Translations under genes and position numbers: made by a program
Source of the DNA: Phellopilus nigrolimitatus
Taxonomy: Eukaryota > Basidiomycota > Agaricomycetes > Hymenochaetales > Hymenochaetaceae
DNA: 64,000 nucleotides
NCBI GenBank assembly: GCA_021029095.1
Contig: JAJOHG010000014.1
Span: 1-64,000, forward strand
Reading direction: 5' to 3'
Part shown: in pieces, positions 1 to 10,739 of the stretch
Position numbering within the stretch: the first letter of the stretch is position 1
How the letters are laid out: each line of letters opens with the position of its first letter
The notes under the pieces: model-generated
What the model was told of the DNA's origin: nothing
Databases searched by the model: none
The model's input: only the letters and a program-made list of their open reading frames with translations

Positions 1-19
1 CAATCGTTCTATGTTCATG

Positions 20-2735
20 TCAGACGGAGGACCACTGGGACAAGTCCGATATCAATTGGATCACTTATGTTCGTGCGTTGGCGCAGCAATTGGTCGGCTT
101 CTGGCCTACCATCTGACCCTCCATCTTTTCTCAGACGATGCTGCTCCACTCGAACTCGCACTTAATCTCGTCGTCCCATACGACCTCGACAGTGCTGCGC
201 TCCTCATTGACAGCGACAAGGGAGACCTCAAATACACTTGCACTGACTCGCAGCTGACAGCGCAAGCAATTCGATACGTACCCGGTCGAGCTTGTTCGTA
301 CACTTCATCGCAGCGACGGCCTAAACATATTATATTCAGGAAGACCAAGAGAGATGCTGAACAGGGTTATGTTGGGTGCAAATAAGGTCGTATTCAGTCT
401 TCTTAATCGTGTTAAGGACGTTCGGCTCGAGCGCTGTCTCTAGTTGAATAGGAGAGGTGGCAACGAACAAATCAGGCGGCGCGACATTGACGGAGCAGAA
501 GTAGTAAGCAGTGATGGGTCTACAGTCGCCACGTTCAAACCAAACCAGTAGAGACCTGTGCATCGATACCGTCCGGAAAGCCATCTGTGGTTGCGGAAAG
601 ATCTATCGACCCTGACGTGACTGGCAATTCGTTAAGAACGACTCTTTCTCAACTGTGCACACCTCAGCGAAGTGTATGCGCGCCTCGACGCCGCCGCCGC
701 GAGCGCATGAAACAGGGGACGTCTTCGGACACTTGCCCTTCGTACACTGGTTGGGCGCGCCATGCGACTTTGCTCGGCTCTTCTGGTAAGCCGTGCATTT
801 CTATACAAGTTAAGTCACGAATGTAGAAGTTAGTTGATGAAGCAAACCGCGGGAGAGCGCAGATAGCGAGGGGCTTACCAGAGCCCAGCGGTCCTTCACA
901 ATCGCGTCCACGCCAAATACCACCTTCTCCATCCTTTCCACTGCCTGTCCTATTTCGTCCTGTTCCTGCACCGCGATATCGTCGACCCACGTCTCCGGTA
1001 CGATCATTGCGCAACTCTCGTGCGCACGCCATGCTTCGTGCCCGCTCATATCCTTTGGTTGATAGTTCTGGCAGTTCGCCCGCGCGCTAGGCGAGTCATG
1101 CACGCGGAGTAGGCCAACTAATTCTCGCGACACGCAGATGCAGCAAGGGAACGGGCCAAGATCCTTCGGAAACTTGAGTGTGGTCTTCTGCCTGATGGCA
1201 GACAGATCCTCGCCATCTGCCGGGGGTTCGGCTTGATTTTCTTTGTCTTGGAAGGGCCCGCGCCGTCGGACTTGCGCTTCCGTGATGACTTAGGTCTCGC
1301 GTCGGCGTTGCACTTCGGCTTTCTCGAACGGGGCTTTGACGGCGGTCTCGACGCTTCGCGTTCGCGCAGAAGTGTGTCCACGTCGATGCGTACACTGAGC
1401 CTCGGTCAGAATAAGAACATTATTAGCATATTTATCATGCACCTGTCCCCGATACAGGCGCACACCTCTGTGCCTTTCGGCCAATATCAAACCAGCTATC
1501 CAAAGCGAAGTTGACGCTCTCCGCGCTGTTCAAACTAACGTTAAAACCAACGTGGTATCCGTGGGGAAAGCTGACAACAAACTCGCCCGCGTGTTGGATG
1601 AGCTTTTTAGGTTTGCATGACGACTGCGCAAGGAGCGTCGGACTCGCCAGGAAGGACTTGTGTCGCAGATGTGTCGCAGAAACTGGCGGCACTGTGCGAC
1701 GTCTCGTGGAAAGAAACTTCGGAGGGTGTTTTCGAGTTGGATGGAGGGAGTTGGCTTGCGGGATTGCATACCAGAACTTGGGCGCACCGAAATGAATGTA
1801 ATCGATCGAGAATAAATCCATATGCTCGATATTCCAGACGAACGTCGCGCGCCACATTCCGAAGTACAGATATGACGTATTGACGCCAGGAAGTCCGTTC
1901 ACACTGACGGGTAAACGACGAGACAGTGTTGACGGCAGGCCTCCGACGTTCCACGCGGTCGTCTCCTCAGTGAATAGTGAATCATCTGTGTCGCCGCCAT
2001 ACCATGGTGGCTTCCCCAGCCTACAATTGCACCAGTATCGTGGTACAATGGTTGCACAGAATGCGGGGGTATAGTCAGCAGCGTAAGTGTTGCGCGGGAG
2101 CCAGTGTCCGGCTGCGTCGAACGTCTCAAGGAATGCCTTGTCGAGCTCGGCGCGCTTCGACGAAGCTGCCTCAGATTCAGCTCGCGTTTGCAAGCGTCGC
2201 TTGCGCAGAGCGGGCACAGGGTCGTCAGGCTCGTTGACATCGGCAGTCGTCTACGCTGGGAGTAAGAAGCGGCGTATCTGCATATGGTACAACCTTCGAG
2301 TAGTCGTACCGTCTCTCAGCGCCTGCGCCGCGCTTGCTGCTCCTCAACGTTCTGTTTGCGCGCTCTCCTTGCAGGCTTGAGCCCGACCTCGTCGATGGCA
2401 TGCGCGCCGAACTCATCCTTGGCGCGTATTTCGGCCCATTCCCGCAAGCTGATCGCCTTGCGCTTCTCAATCATCTACTGACGGTATAAGCACGAGCGTC
2501 CAAGAATGTATTGTTCAATGGGAAACTTGACGCGTACGTCTGCGAGTTGAAGATGCACGGAGGGCAGTGCATCGGACTATCTCTTTGGCGGGATGATTTT
2601 CACGATGCCGATAACGCATGCCCCGGCGCTCGACACATGTCATGTATCCTTCAAAGTCGGAAAACGCAGCCATGGAAGGCTCGAAGACGGCGATGTTCTT
2701 CATCGCAAGTGGGTAGTTTGCGCGGCATCGTATCA
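20..2735 (-). pseudogene. Decayed JmjN-JmjC-ePHD histone demethylase-like gene (KDM4/JHDM3/Gis1 family)
   Basis: The minus strand carries the full domain order of a fungal KDM4-like H3K9/K36 demethylase. JmjN lies near 2700-2590 (VFEPSM, DFEGYMT). The linker is at 2480-2350 (SLREWAEIRAKDEF). JmjC is at 2060-1480 (PPWYGGDTD, NTSYLYFGMW, HFGAPKFWYAIP, GEFVVSFPHGYHVGFN). An extended PHD finger is at 1165-370 (CCICVSRE, HESCAMIVPETWVD, VVFGVDAIVKDRW, QCTKGKCPK, YDLICTQHNP), and a C-terminal domain is near 250-150 (VFEVSLVAVNEE). It is broken. After GMRY the frame shifts and the conserved PPKEW region reads PPKR-stop. A second stop precedes IEKRKAISLREW. Inside JmjC the frame leaves after WYAIPQ (FFPRDVAQC is read in another frame) and returns at LRHKSF. 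The Fe(II) ligand of the HxE motif is Asn (WNIEHMD) and the cosubstrate Asn is Asp (SIDYIHFG). Family assignment is firm and pseudogene status nearly so. Confidence 0.85.
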
Positions 2736-2746
2736 TCTACAAGCGA

Positions 2747-2803
2747 TTTGCAGATTAATATGCTAAGGGCTTGAAGAAAGAGAAACAATTTACCATTATA
2801 CAG
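2747..2803 (-). repeat. Copy of the intron-like repeat tail between the protease and JmjC remnants
   Basis: A 57-nt GTAAAT...GTAG segment matches the 3' tail of the dispersed repeat found at 6.8, 24.5, 35.5, 44.7, 56.0 and 63.8 kb. It shares the TTGTTTCTCTTTCTTCA core, CCCTTAGCAT, a TTAATCTG/CTAATCTG branch-like site and a terminal TAG. Here it stands alone, exactly at the junction of the M28 protease C-terminus and the JmjN start. It could be spliced as an intron; splicing is inferred from the motifs only. Confidence 0.6.
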
Positions 2804-3865
2804 GGTGACGTCGATGAGGACGACGCCCTTCAGAATGGCGGCAATGTTCGCGCTTTGCGAGGCGACGAGGAGGACGCTGGACGCGAAGAGGACGAGGTGC
2901 AGCGCGGTGGCGGTCGAAAAGCTGTACTGCACGAAAAAAGGCCTTGAGGAACGAGAAGTAAACAGTGGTGGGTCGCGAGTAGTCGCGAGTAGGCCCGTGG
3001 CGAGCTCGAGCAGCGGGGAGTCGGGCGAGTAGAGGAAACGCAGGAGGGCAAGCGCGTTGTTGCCCATGTGCTGTGCGACGTCGGGTTCGATGTAGTGCAC
3101 GGTGTCCTCGCGCGTGTGGTGGAAGTACGAGTGGCCGACGACAGCCATGTCGAGTCCGATGACGTCGAGATAGAGCTCAAATTGGCGGAAGTCTGTATCG
3201 GACATGAGTACGCCGGACGGGGCACACGCGCGTACCATCTGTGCGCTCGTTGCCTGGAAAAGCAGCTCGGGGTCGGTGGATCCCGCCGCCTCTAGGTTGA
3301 TCGTGGCGCGCACGGAGCCGCGCACGGGATGCTGCGTCGCGAAGAGAGCGAGCCATCTTGAAGTGAGTCCTCGGCGTTGTCCCAGAGCGTGCGTGGGCGA
3401 CCAGTGCGGGGTGCGCACAAGAGTGTGGGTGGCCTCGAGGGAATGCCGGCGGCGACGCCGGGGGAGGGCAAGGTGGAGACAAGAAGGGAGTTGGCGAGTA
3501 CGGCGGGCTTCTTTCCTTCCTCGGTGCCGTTGGAAATGCGGACGATGATGTCGGTGAGGCGGAGTAGGTCTTGTAGAGAAGCTTGCCGAGGATGTCGAAG
3601 CGGTGGGAGCCGCTGTTTTGCTGATGCCAGACCTCACACTCGAGTTGGCGGCGGACTCGGTGCGGACGACATCGCAGAAGGCCTTAAGGGCGTGAGCCTG
3701 GCAGAGCATCCAAGCGCCGGCGCGCGCGTGCTCGTGTATGCCGACGGCGCGGAAGCCGATGTCCTCAGAGAGATGGCGAGTGTGCGTGAGCACGACGCGT
3801 TCGGAGAGCTGCGAGTTCTTGTTGCGGTGGCATGTCGACAATTGAGGAAACATCGACATGAACAT
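2804..3865 (-). pseudogene. Vacuolar membrane protease (Pff1-like, M28 metallopeptidase) remnant
   Basis: The best segment (about 3320-2950) reads TINLEAAGSTDPELLFQATS, then MSDTDFRQFELYLDVIGLDM, HSYFHHTREDTVHYIEPDVA and QHMGNNALALL. This is the distal catalytic region of fungal vacuolar M28B proteases (Pff1/YBR074W), zinc-dependent peptidases anchored by a multispanning C-terminus. A hydrophobic stretch (YSFSTATALHLVLFASSVLLV) follows. Upstream (3860-3330) homology continues only in switching frames, and the metal-binding N-terminal part cannot be read through. The C-terminal half of the family's usual ~900 residues is missing, cut at the 57-nt intron-like repeat. It is a truncated, frameshifted copy. 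Confidence 0.7.
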
Positions 3866-4079
3866 GAGCCTTGGAGAGGGCGTAGACGATTAGACGAGAA
3901 CGAGATAGAGGAAGAGAAAGAGGAAGAGGAAGACAAAATGGAAGCGAGAAACCATGTATGAAAAAGATTTTGTTTGGAGTCGCAAAATGGGAGAGGAGGA
4001 AGACCACGAGAAAGCAGCGGCGAAAGGAAAGAGGAGAAAAAAATAGCAAATAAGAAACAAAAACGAACTCACAGAAGGC

Positions 4080-5965
4080 CAGGAGGACTCAGCCCTCTCC
4101 ACCTTCATAGCCGCGTCCACCGCGTCCATTGATCTCCGCATCCGTGTCGGCGTCGCCCTCGCCGGAGCCCTCGCCGGAGCCCTCGCCAGAGCCCTCTGCG
4201 ACGTTTTCATCCCCCTCGCCATCGGCATCGACATCCCCGCCGCCCGACCCGCGCTCAGGGAGTTCCCCGTCCGCATCCCTGTCGAACCTGTCCTCGAGCT
4301 CGTCCATCTGCGAGGCACGCCCGCGCAATGCGTGGTACTCGCGAGAGACTGCGTGCGCGTGGTCCATAGTGGCAACCGAAGGCAGCGGCATCGGCATGCG
4401 CTTCGCTGACTCCCCCCTCGCAGATGCGGCACGCCAATCAGAGCATTAATGCCAAGGGTGTGCATGTCGTGGTATTTCCGCGCGTGCAGGATCGGATAGC
4501 TCAGCGGCACGGTCTTGAGCGGACTCTGCTTCTGCGACTTCGTGAGCGAGGAGAGCGAAGACGAGGACCCTTTTGCGGCGCGCGCGATCCCAGTGTCGAT
4601 GTCCATATCTCCTTCGAATTCTCCTTCGCCCTCGCCGTCCAGGAGCGTGCGCTCCTCCTCGACGTTTCCGTCTCCATTGCCGTCGAGCACGCCCTCGGCA
4701 TTCACGCTCGAGCCACGGCATACTGTGCCTCCTCCGGTAACCGCTGCAGCGGTCCGCGCGTGAGACTAGCTATGCTGGTGAGGAAGGGTGCGCGAGGAAG
4801 AACCATTTGCGTACTGCTCGCGCGTGGCGATGGAGTTGATATAAGGCGGCGTCGGTGAGCGCCTGCGCGCATTCTGGCTTGCTAGTCTGCTCGCGTTCAT
4901 GTTTGTGGTGGCCGAGGGATACGCCTGGGCCTGACTGATGCGCCGATTCCGCAGGATGCAGCCTCCCGCTCACTACCGCAAAGGCGTACGCAGACACCGG
5001 CGAGCTGGAGCGCGAGCGGCTCGAGCCCCTTCGCTTCTCCTGGTCGCGTTCGTGCTCCTATAGTGGCTCACCGGCCTCGGGCTCTGCATCTGCGACTGCG
5101 TCTGAGTGCGCCCTGTATGATGGTCAACCAACAGCGTGTCCTGATGCGCCGTTGCACGTGCTTGGCCGACCGACGCGTGCTGGCTCTGTCACGCGGAGTG
5201 CGCGAGCGCGGACTGGGACTGCAAATGCGCGAGCGCGGGGTGCGACTAGCGGTGAGCGATCATCTGCGCCTGCTGGCTTGCGCTCACGGAGTCCAGCGTA
5301 CCGCGGCGCTCGACGCGCTTCATCATCTTGCGGCACCGGTCGCACAGTCTCCGGCCCCTCAGTTCTAGGGCTTCACTTCTCGATACACTTGCCGTCCTTG
5401 TAGCGGCTGGGAACGCTGCACTACCGGCATATGCGCTGGCCCTGCGCGTTCTGCGCAGGGAAGCCGCGGCCGAGAAGTGCCGCCGCCTGGGGCGGGGTTG
5501 CGCCTCCTGCAATTAGTAGCAAGTTAGTACTTTTCATTCTTTGGAAGGGAGGGTGTACGTACCGCCGCTAACGACTAACCCGCCCGGTCCGAGCGTGACC
5601 AACTGGCTCGAAGGCACCGACGGCTTCGCGCCTCCTCCAGGACCCGACCCCATCCCCGCGCCACTGAGGCCGTTCACCATCGCGTTCCCGTTCCAGTTTG
5701 CATTGGAACTCAAGCCGTCGACGCGGGCGTCGCCGTTTGCCGAGTGGGTCTTGAAGCGCGGTGCTTCGGTAATAGTCGACACCAGGTGTGTGGTGGAGAG
5801 CGGGCGGGACGTGCAGAGCTGCGCCGGTCTACTGGGCGGTAGGGCGCGCGTGAACGGCAGTTGCTGCTGTTGCTATTGCGGCAGCGGCTGCCGGTGTTGT
5901 TGCTGTTGCTGTTGCAGGCCGTACTCGTGCCGCCGTGGTTTCGGCGGCCTGTGTTGCTGTGCGTA
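4080..5965 (-). pseudogene. Q-rich N-terminus / acidic C-terminus protein, probably decayed
   Basis: Reading leftwards there is a poly-Gln leader (5930-5860) with one CAG-to-TAG type stop, then VSTITEAPRFKTHSANGDAR (5790) and a Gly/Asn/Ser-rich segment ending at a GTACGT donor near 5560. A less coherent region (5510-4760) follows. Then comes TRGPLQRLPEEAQYAVARA (about 4760-4700) and a Glu/Asp-rich tail with HDMHTLGINALIG and SREYHALRGRASQMDELEDR that ends in GSGE repeats and a stop near 4090. The pieces lie in different frames, so it is either multi-exon or broken. I do not recognise the family; composition suggests a nuclear regulatory protein. Its 5' end abuts the truncated MFS gene. Confidence 0.4.
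4151..4200. repeat. 12-bp tandem repeat (GCCCTCGCCGGA unit)
   Basis: About four head-to-tail copies of a 12-bp unit encode the Gly-Ser-Gly-Glu repeat of the acidic tail on the minus strand. Unit length is a multiple of three, so copy-number change would keep the frame. Confidence 0.8.
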
Positions 5966-5974
5966 GCGGTCCAC

Positions 5975-6605
5975 GCGAGCTCGAGTTCCCAAACAGGCCG
6001 GGAAAGCGCTCTGTCAGGCGCGAGAGCATCGGAGGCGGGCCGACGGTGCATCCTGTGCTCCAGGGGATGGGATGGTATGCGAAGGCGCGCGCGAGGTTCG
6101 TTTCGTCGGTCATATCAGCCAACATGCTCTTGATGACGCAGATATTTCCGTTGAACGCGCCGTTGAGCGATCGGGAGAGGATGAATCCCCAGAACGAGCG
6201 GGAGAGGCCGAAGCAGTACATGCTAAGGGAGATACAGAGCAAGCCGATGAGGATGACGGGCTTGCGGCCGATGCGATCGCTGGCACGCGACCAGTGCAAC
6301 ACGGTAAGCGCCTCAGTCGCGAAGAAGATGGATTGCTGGGCGCCCGACGTTAGCACATTTGAACACATCGAGTAGACGCGACGTGCGCACGTACCATCAT
6401 GCCGACATAGTACCCAACCTTCGTCTCGTCTCCATTTGTGATGCTAGTTTCACGGATGAGCTGGGGCACAAACGGGTAAATGACCTGGGAGGAGAGGGGC
6501 TTGGCGAGCTGGAGGAAGAGGGCGATGGAGAACTGCGCCCAGGAAAGCGGGGTTTCTTCGGCGGGCTTCGGCTTTGGGTCGAGAGCAGGTCATACGAGCG
6601 AAGAC
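5975..6605 (-). pseudogene. MFS transporter, N-terminal half only
   Basis: Exon 1 (about 6575-6393) reads ETPLSWAQFSIALFLQLAKP, then YPFVPQLIRETSITNGDETK and VGYYVGMM, followed by a GTACGT donor. The next exon resumes QSIFFATEALTVLHWSRASD and carries MFS motif A (SDRIGRKPV), then FGLSRSFWGFILSRSLNGAFN, MTDETNLARAFAYHPIPWS and RFPGLFGNS. These are TM1-5 of a 12-TM major facilitator of the fungal Zif1/tetracycline-efflux-like group. Homology stops abruptly after FGNS, where a Q-rich unrelated sequence begins. The missing half of an equivalent gene lies at 44.74-45.98 kb on the plus strand. Confidence 0.75.
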
Positions 6606-6608
6606 GTC

Positions 6609-6905
6609 CGTGCTGAGAGAAAAGCTTTTAAAAGAAAGTTAGAGGACACTGCTGTAAAATAGACGGAAAATTTGCTTGCAGACCTGGCACGTGCTGACTG
6701 TGATGTCACCCAGTCACGACTTGATCGCTGTCCGGCACAGCCCGAGGACAGCGATGCACGTCGTCCTCGTCATGTCGATCTTCTAGCTTCGTCTTCGTCT
6801 TGGCCTCTCGACTTCTCGACTACGCTCCGCGTACCGCTGTCTAATCGTAATTTGTTTCTCTTTCTTCAATCCCTTAGCGTACTAATCTATAAACTATCTA
6901 TCTAG
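6609..6905 (+). repeat. Dispersed repeat, copy A (hairpin plus intron-like tail)
   Basis: It shares extended identity with copies at 35.2, 44.4, 56.0 (minus) and 63.8 kb (minus). In order: a TGCTGAG...GAAAG segment, GTTAGAGGAC, TTGCTTGCAGACCTGGCACG, a perfect 10-bp inverted repeat (6724-6733 ATCGCTGTCC with 6746-6755 GGACAGCGAT), a CTTCGTCTTCG pyrimidine tract, CTCGACTACGCTCCGCGTAC, and a tail from GTAATT (6847) to CTAG (6905). Function unknown. The tail has donor, branch and acceptor motifs of a short fungal intron. No ORF of transposase type is present. Confidence 0.7.
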
Positions 6906-7490
6906 ATGCGAGGTTCATGTCTCGGCAGCAGCAGCAGCAGCAACAGTAGTAGCAGCAGCAACACGACGACGACATCAGCAACTGCGGCAACTTGGTCCCG
7001 TCGCATTGGTCGATTGAGGCTGTCTTGCGCTGGCCAGCGCCTCATAGATTGGCCCGGAGAACTCAGGACGAGAGGTGCGTCGCAAAATCTGTCCGTCTCC
7101 AGCAAGAACTAACATGAATTTCAGCGCCAACTCAAATACGACTACACCCGCAAGCCCTGTAACCTCATCTTTGGCCCGGGCAACACTCGTGGCAGTCTGC
7201 CAGCGACGAGAATGACAATTTCTGCGACAACCCGCAGCAGCTGCAGCCGCAGGCCCACATCCAATAACGACAGCACCGTTCCCAGTGAATCACCGCCGAG
7301 GAACAGGCAACGATCCGCAGCTTCCTGTCCGCGGTATGGATGTCTGAGGAGGAAGGGCTAACGGAAGATGGGTTAGGGTACGCCGCGCTCGATGCGGATA
7401 TCGAGACACGCATTGCAACCTTAGAGCGGATGCGGACGGGAGAGCGGGCACTGCTGGATCGAATCCAGGTGCCGTAGGCACGCGATCGGT
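6906..7490 (+). pseudogene. KIN1-leader-like poly-Gln segment plus unidentified gene exon
   Basis: Right after copy A comes a CAG/CAA triplet run and the short segment (GTCGCATTGGTCGATTGAGG) that also precedes the KIN1 copies at 24.6 and 63.7 kb. From about 7105 sequence of another gene begins: RQLKYDYTRKPCNLIFGPG, and after a frame change EEQATIRSFLSAVWMSEEEG, LGYAALDADIETRIATLERM and a stop near 7477. That block reads like a genuine helical protein, which I cannot name. It is a chimeric, frameshifted remnant. Confidence 0.45.
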
Positions 7491-10400
7491 CGGGTGCATG
7501 CGCGCCCATCCCCAACGTATACGACGCGTCGAACATCGGGTATGACCCCAACAATGCCGAAGCCTGCTCGCTCCACCTACACAGTGTCACCTCGCCACAC
7601 AACTTCGGGCGTATCTTCAACTCGCCTGCTCCGAGGCTCGTGCTCGCTGTGGACTCCGTCGGGCCCTGCTTCAAAACGTACGAGGAATGCGATACCTTCC
7701 TGCGCACGGACGCCGGACGTCATTGGACGATGGTCAGCAAGGAGGCCAGCAAGTACGAATTTGGGGATCAGGGCAGTATAATGGTGCTCGTGAATGACGA
7801 GGGCGGCGTCGATGAGGTGCGCTACTCTAGTGATCTAGGATCTAGGGCGGACATGGTACGTATTCTTCCATCCCACCATCTAGACTAAGCCCACTGAATC
7901 CGCATCCAGGAAGTCTCTCAAGCTCCAATATCGAATTCGCGCCCGCGCGCTGACGACCGTGCCAGACTCGATGCTGCAGAAGTTCATGCTCGCCGGCCAG
8001 CTTGCGCGCAGGGATCAGACGGGCTCGAGCCGCTTTGTCGTCATATTCCTCGACTTTGCGAGCACGTGTTCCCGGCAGTGCACGGACAACGACTTCGAGA
8101 AGTGGTACGCGCGCAGTGGGGACAAGCACGATTGCTCTATGGGGAATAAGCAGTGGTACCGCCGACGCAAGCCCGATGCGGACTGCTACGTGGGGCACAA
8201 GTTCGACGACCCGGTCGAGCACGAGGAGAATTGCCCGTGCACGAACGAGGATTACGAATGGTAAGCCGCTAGCCTCTCTTTCTCGTTATTCTGCGTTCTA
8301 AGCTGAGCATTCCGGTCTAGCGACTATAACTTCATCCGCAACGGTGATCAGTGCTTGCCCGCAGGGCCAGAGCCCATTCCTGCCGACGTTTGTCGCGATG
8401 CATCGGGTACATACATGGGCTCGTCAGGCTACCGTCTCATCCCAGGAAACACCTGCGACAAGTCGCGTGGAATTGTCAAAGATGCTAAGGTGCAGAAGGA
8501 CCGCTCCCTCGCACAGCCAGAAGAGGGCGAGGTTACGCATCAGACATTTGAGTTTGCGTCAATACGCATATTTCAAAGAGTCGACAACGATTCTGGTCCG
8601 CTTGCACGACGGCACCATCTGGCAGTCGAGCAACGAGGGATACGTGTATACAGCTCTTCCCTGATGAACGCTTCATCGTCTTCTACCTCCACTCCCATTC
8701 AAACGACCGCGCCTACATCCTGACTAGCTCACAGAAGTACTACTACACGACCGATGCTGGGCGGAGCTGGAAGCCGCTTTACGCACCCCTCTTACCGAAC
8801 AGCTTCGGTGCGGTCATCATGCACTTCCCATCCGATATCGGACTATCTCATCTGGGAAGACCGACTGCGAGGGCAGCGCCGAGAAGTGTCTCGCGGAGGC
8901 GCGATATAGCACGGACAACGGGCGCAACTGGCGGTTCGTCGAGGAGTACGTGCGCAATTGTGCGTGGGCACGCGAAGTGGAGCTCAAGATAGACGCAACG
9001 CATATCACATGCGAGTCGTACAAGGAGAAGAAGGGCAACCAGCGCCTATTCCAGACTGCAGCTCGTCGGCGGGGCGCAGTTCTTCAGTAAGAAAGTGCTC
9101 TTTGACCGTGTCATCGGTTTTGCGAAGTTCTCGGAGTTCTTAATTGTCGCGGAGGTGAGGCTCGCCGCTATTTGGATTGACTTCCACAGCTGAACTTTAT
9201 TTCTACAGTATCTCCAAGAGCGACAGTCACTTGACCTTCAAGTTTCGCTCGACGGCAAGAACTTCGCAACTGGTGTCTTCCCTTCGACCCTCCGACCTCA
9301 GAAGCACGTGAGTCCACTCCGAGATCCAGTTTTCGATAATAATGCTAACATCTAATCGCAGACATATACGATTCTCCAGTCGAGTACCAAGTCCGTCTTC
9401 ATGCATCTTACTACGTCCGAGTTCCCCAGTCCATATTGGGGCGTGGTCAAGAAGTCCAATGGGAACGGCACGTATTTCGGCATCTGACATCAACCGCAAC
9501 GATCGCGGCTTCGTTGACTTCGAGAAGATGATCAGCTTAGACGGGATCGCACTCATCAACCTCGTCACGAACACCGAGAATGCTGCCATTACAAGAAGGA
9601 AAGAGCTTTCGAGTCGGATTACAGCCTTTCGTTTCTCCATCTGGCCACTGTACCTCATTATAGGTTAGGCGGGTCCTGGAAGCCCCTTACTCCTCCGAAG
9701 ACGGACACCTTAGGACAGCCTTATGCGGGTACATAAACCGTGAGCCGTCTTCTGCTTCGATATTCCTATTTGATCTAAACCTGCCGAATGATCTTAGGCA
9801 TGCTCCCATCAAATTCACGATTATACTGAGGGCTTTGACACTCGCGCGACTTACTGCAGTCCTTCCGTCCCCGGCCTCCTCATGGCCGTGAGAAATGTCG
9901 GCGAAACGCTCGCGCCGTACATGCTATGGGAGTTCGGCGACTCGGTCTCGATCCTCGTTATAGCGAGTGACAAGGAGCCCATAGACCGCGTGCTCTTTAG
10001 TACGGACGAGAGCATCACCTGGTGCAAGATACACGTTCGCAACTCAAGATAAGGTCCGTGTTAAGGCGATCGTCACTGTGCCTAAGGACACGAACCGACG
10101 GGTGATACTTCTAGGCTACTACCCACGCTCAATGTCTTCGGCCGTCGCAATCCATCTTGACTTCTCATCCTTGACGAGAAAGCAATGTACGTTGGTTCTG
10201 ATTTCATACTTCTGGATTACTGATTAATGAATAATTAGGCATTCTCGATCAAAGCAATCCAATCAATGACGACTTTGAGTACTGGAGTCCTGCGGAAGAG
10301 CGTCAGGAAAGATGTCTTCTTGGTAGACGAGTATGTCTTAATTTCAGCCTTCTTTACGCGAGACTGGCATTTTGTTTTTGTTAGACTGTCTATCACCGCC

Positions 10401-10700
10401 GTATCCGGGATAGGCAGTGTTACATCGGGGACCAGGAGAAGATAGAAGAGAAAATAATCGAAAATTGTGTTTACACTGATACTGACCTCGAATGGTAAAC
10501 CTCTACACCTTAGATCGACAAGTTAACGAGGCTAATGCTCATTGCGCTGTGAATTCAACAACGTCAGAAACAGCAATGGAGAATGTGTTCTAGCGACGGG
10601 TGGGACACCGCTGTTCGATAACGACTCCTATCTATATGGTGAAGATTATTGCTATGAGAGGACGCCGTACCGCAAGATCCCACATTCATAGTATAATTCA
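7491..10700 (+). pseudogene. VPS10/sortilin-like vacuolar sorting receptor, left copy
   Basis: Collinear with a fungal Vps10 luminal region: [20 protein letters not shown], the Cys-rich 10CC block ([52 protein letters not shown]), [95 protein letters not shown], and the second Cys-rich block near 10.3-10.6 kb. Vps10 is a type I Golgi receptor that sorts vacuolar hydrolases. Several frameshifts interrupt the coding path (e.g. near 8545, 8660, 8850). A deletion near 9920 joins LAPYM to LWEFGDS. The transmembrane end is missing and replaced at about 10.74 kb by beta'-COP sequence. The inverted partner is at 62.56-58.91 kb. Confidence 0.85.
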
Positions 10701-10739
10701 TACTATGACGAACGCATTATTCACAGTACTATTTCCAAT

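Noticed and set aside
2651..3865. A single 404-residue gene across the protease and JmjN sequences
   Set aside because: The long frame joins two unrelated families through the repeat tail; its last part reads JmjN DNA in the wrong frame.
6720..6760. Hairpin plus CTAG end taken as a Helitron 3' terminus
   Set aside because: The hairpin lies about 150 bp before the CTAG, homology continues past CTAG in most copies, and no Rep/helicase ORF or A-T insertion site pattern is visible.
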